Shown here in pieces: positions 39,007 through 39,017 of a DNA stretch of 39,017 nucleotides. Positions within the stretch are counted from its first letter, which is position 1; every line of letters starts with the position of its first letter. The stretch lies in the IMG/VR virus record IMGVR_UViG_3300025131_004374, positions 1-39,017 of that record, one strand, 5' to 3'. The DNA is from a virus. The notes beneath the pieces are model-generated. The model did no database searches. It was given only the letters and a program-made list of their open reading frames with translations, and was not told where the DNA came from. Made by a program: the position numbers and the translations under genes.

Positions 39007-39017
39007 CTCGGGTTACC
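39007..39017. repeat. Right copy of 11-bp terminal direct repeat (candidate cos)
   Basis: This copy matches bases 1-11 exactly. It lies 81 bp upstream of the first gene of the terminase operon, the position cos takes in lambda-like genomes. A GTTACC arm at 39012-39017 mirrors GGTAAC at 38986-38991, so the end also carries an inverted repeat. Confidence 0.5.

Noticed and set aside
1-39017. Integrase, attachment site, insertion sequence or tRNA gene
   Set aside because: I looked for recombinase motifs, terminal inverted repeats with target duplications and tRNA cloverleaf elements and found none convincing; a short or degenerate example could be missed by eye.

Overview
The window looks like a complete or nearly complete genome of a tailed double-stranded DNA phage of about 39 kb with a lambda-like (long, non-contractile tail) module order, read here mostly on the minus strand. 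The evidence is a Nu1-type small terminase, a GpA-type large terminase, a lambda-type portal, a fused prohead protease and HK97-fold capsid protein, a tail terminator, a frameshifting tail assembly chaperone and a tape measure protein, in that order. The same 11 bases (ctcgggttacc) open and close the window, next to a cluster of inverted repeats and just upstream of the terminase genes. That is where a cohesive-end (cos) site would be expected. The host cannot be named. DNA is GC-rich by eye, Shine-Dalgarno sites are clear, and several promoters match sigma-70 spacing, so a GC-rich Gram-negative host is plausible but unproven.

Layout by region. (1) 73-14803, minus strand: a long, tightly packed early operon. 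Transcribed first (high coordinates) are a small HTH protein, a PD-(D/E)XK exonuclease and a single-strand annealing protein, small membrane and zinc-binding proteins, a C5-cytosine methyltransferase, an HNH-like protein, a Cro/CI-like repressor with an operator on its own promoter, a winged-helix replication-type protein, and Lar-like zinc proteins. Then comes a metabolic block at 2431-7305: radical SAM enzyme, split thiamine-diphosphate decarboxylase, NeuB-family sialic-acid-type synthase, small Cys-rich protein and GT2 glycosyltransferase. The operon ends with an HTH protein, an unknown protein and two zinc-finger/basic-repeat proteins. (2) 14804-15103: divergent control region. (3) 15104-18803, plus strand: four small proteins separated by RNA hairpins, a helicase-methyltransferase fusion and a small partner. 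(4) 18832-34079, minus strand: late genes from the gpW-like joining protein down through portal, capsid, tail tube, tape measure, tail-tip proteins, a LamG adhesin and membrane proteins, ending with a PseB-type UDP-GlcNAc 4,6-dehydratase. (5) 34137-38925, minus strand: terminase genes plus an ATP-grasp enzyme and a Cys-rich protein, closed by an intrinsic terminator.

The most unusual content is the set of carbohydrate and small-molecule enzymes in three places: the rSAM/TPP/NeuB/GT2 block, PseB, and the ATP-grasp enzyme with a DUF115/MptE-like protein beside the terminase. NeuB and PseB belong to families that make nonulosonic (sialic-like) acids, and the split decarboxylase resembles sulfopyruvate/phosphonopyruvate decarboxylase. 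Together they suggest that the phage alters a surface or virion glycan with help from host enzymes; this is inference. I found no integrase, DNA polymerase, primase or recognisable endolysin. No stretch longer than 300 bases lacks a gene.
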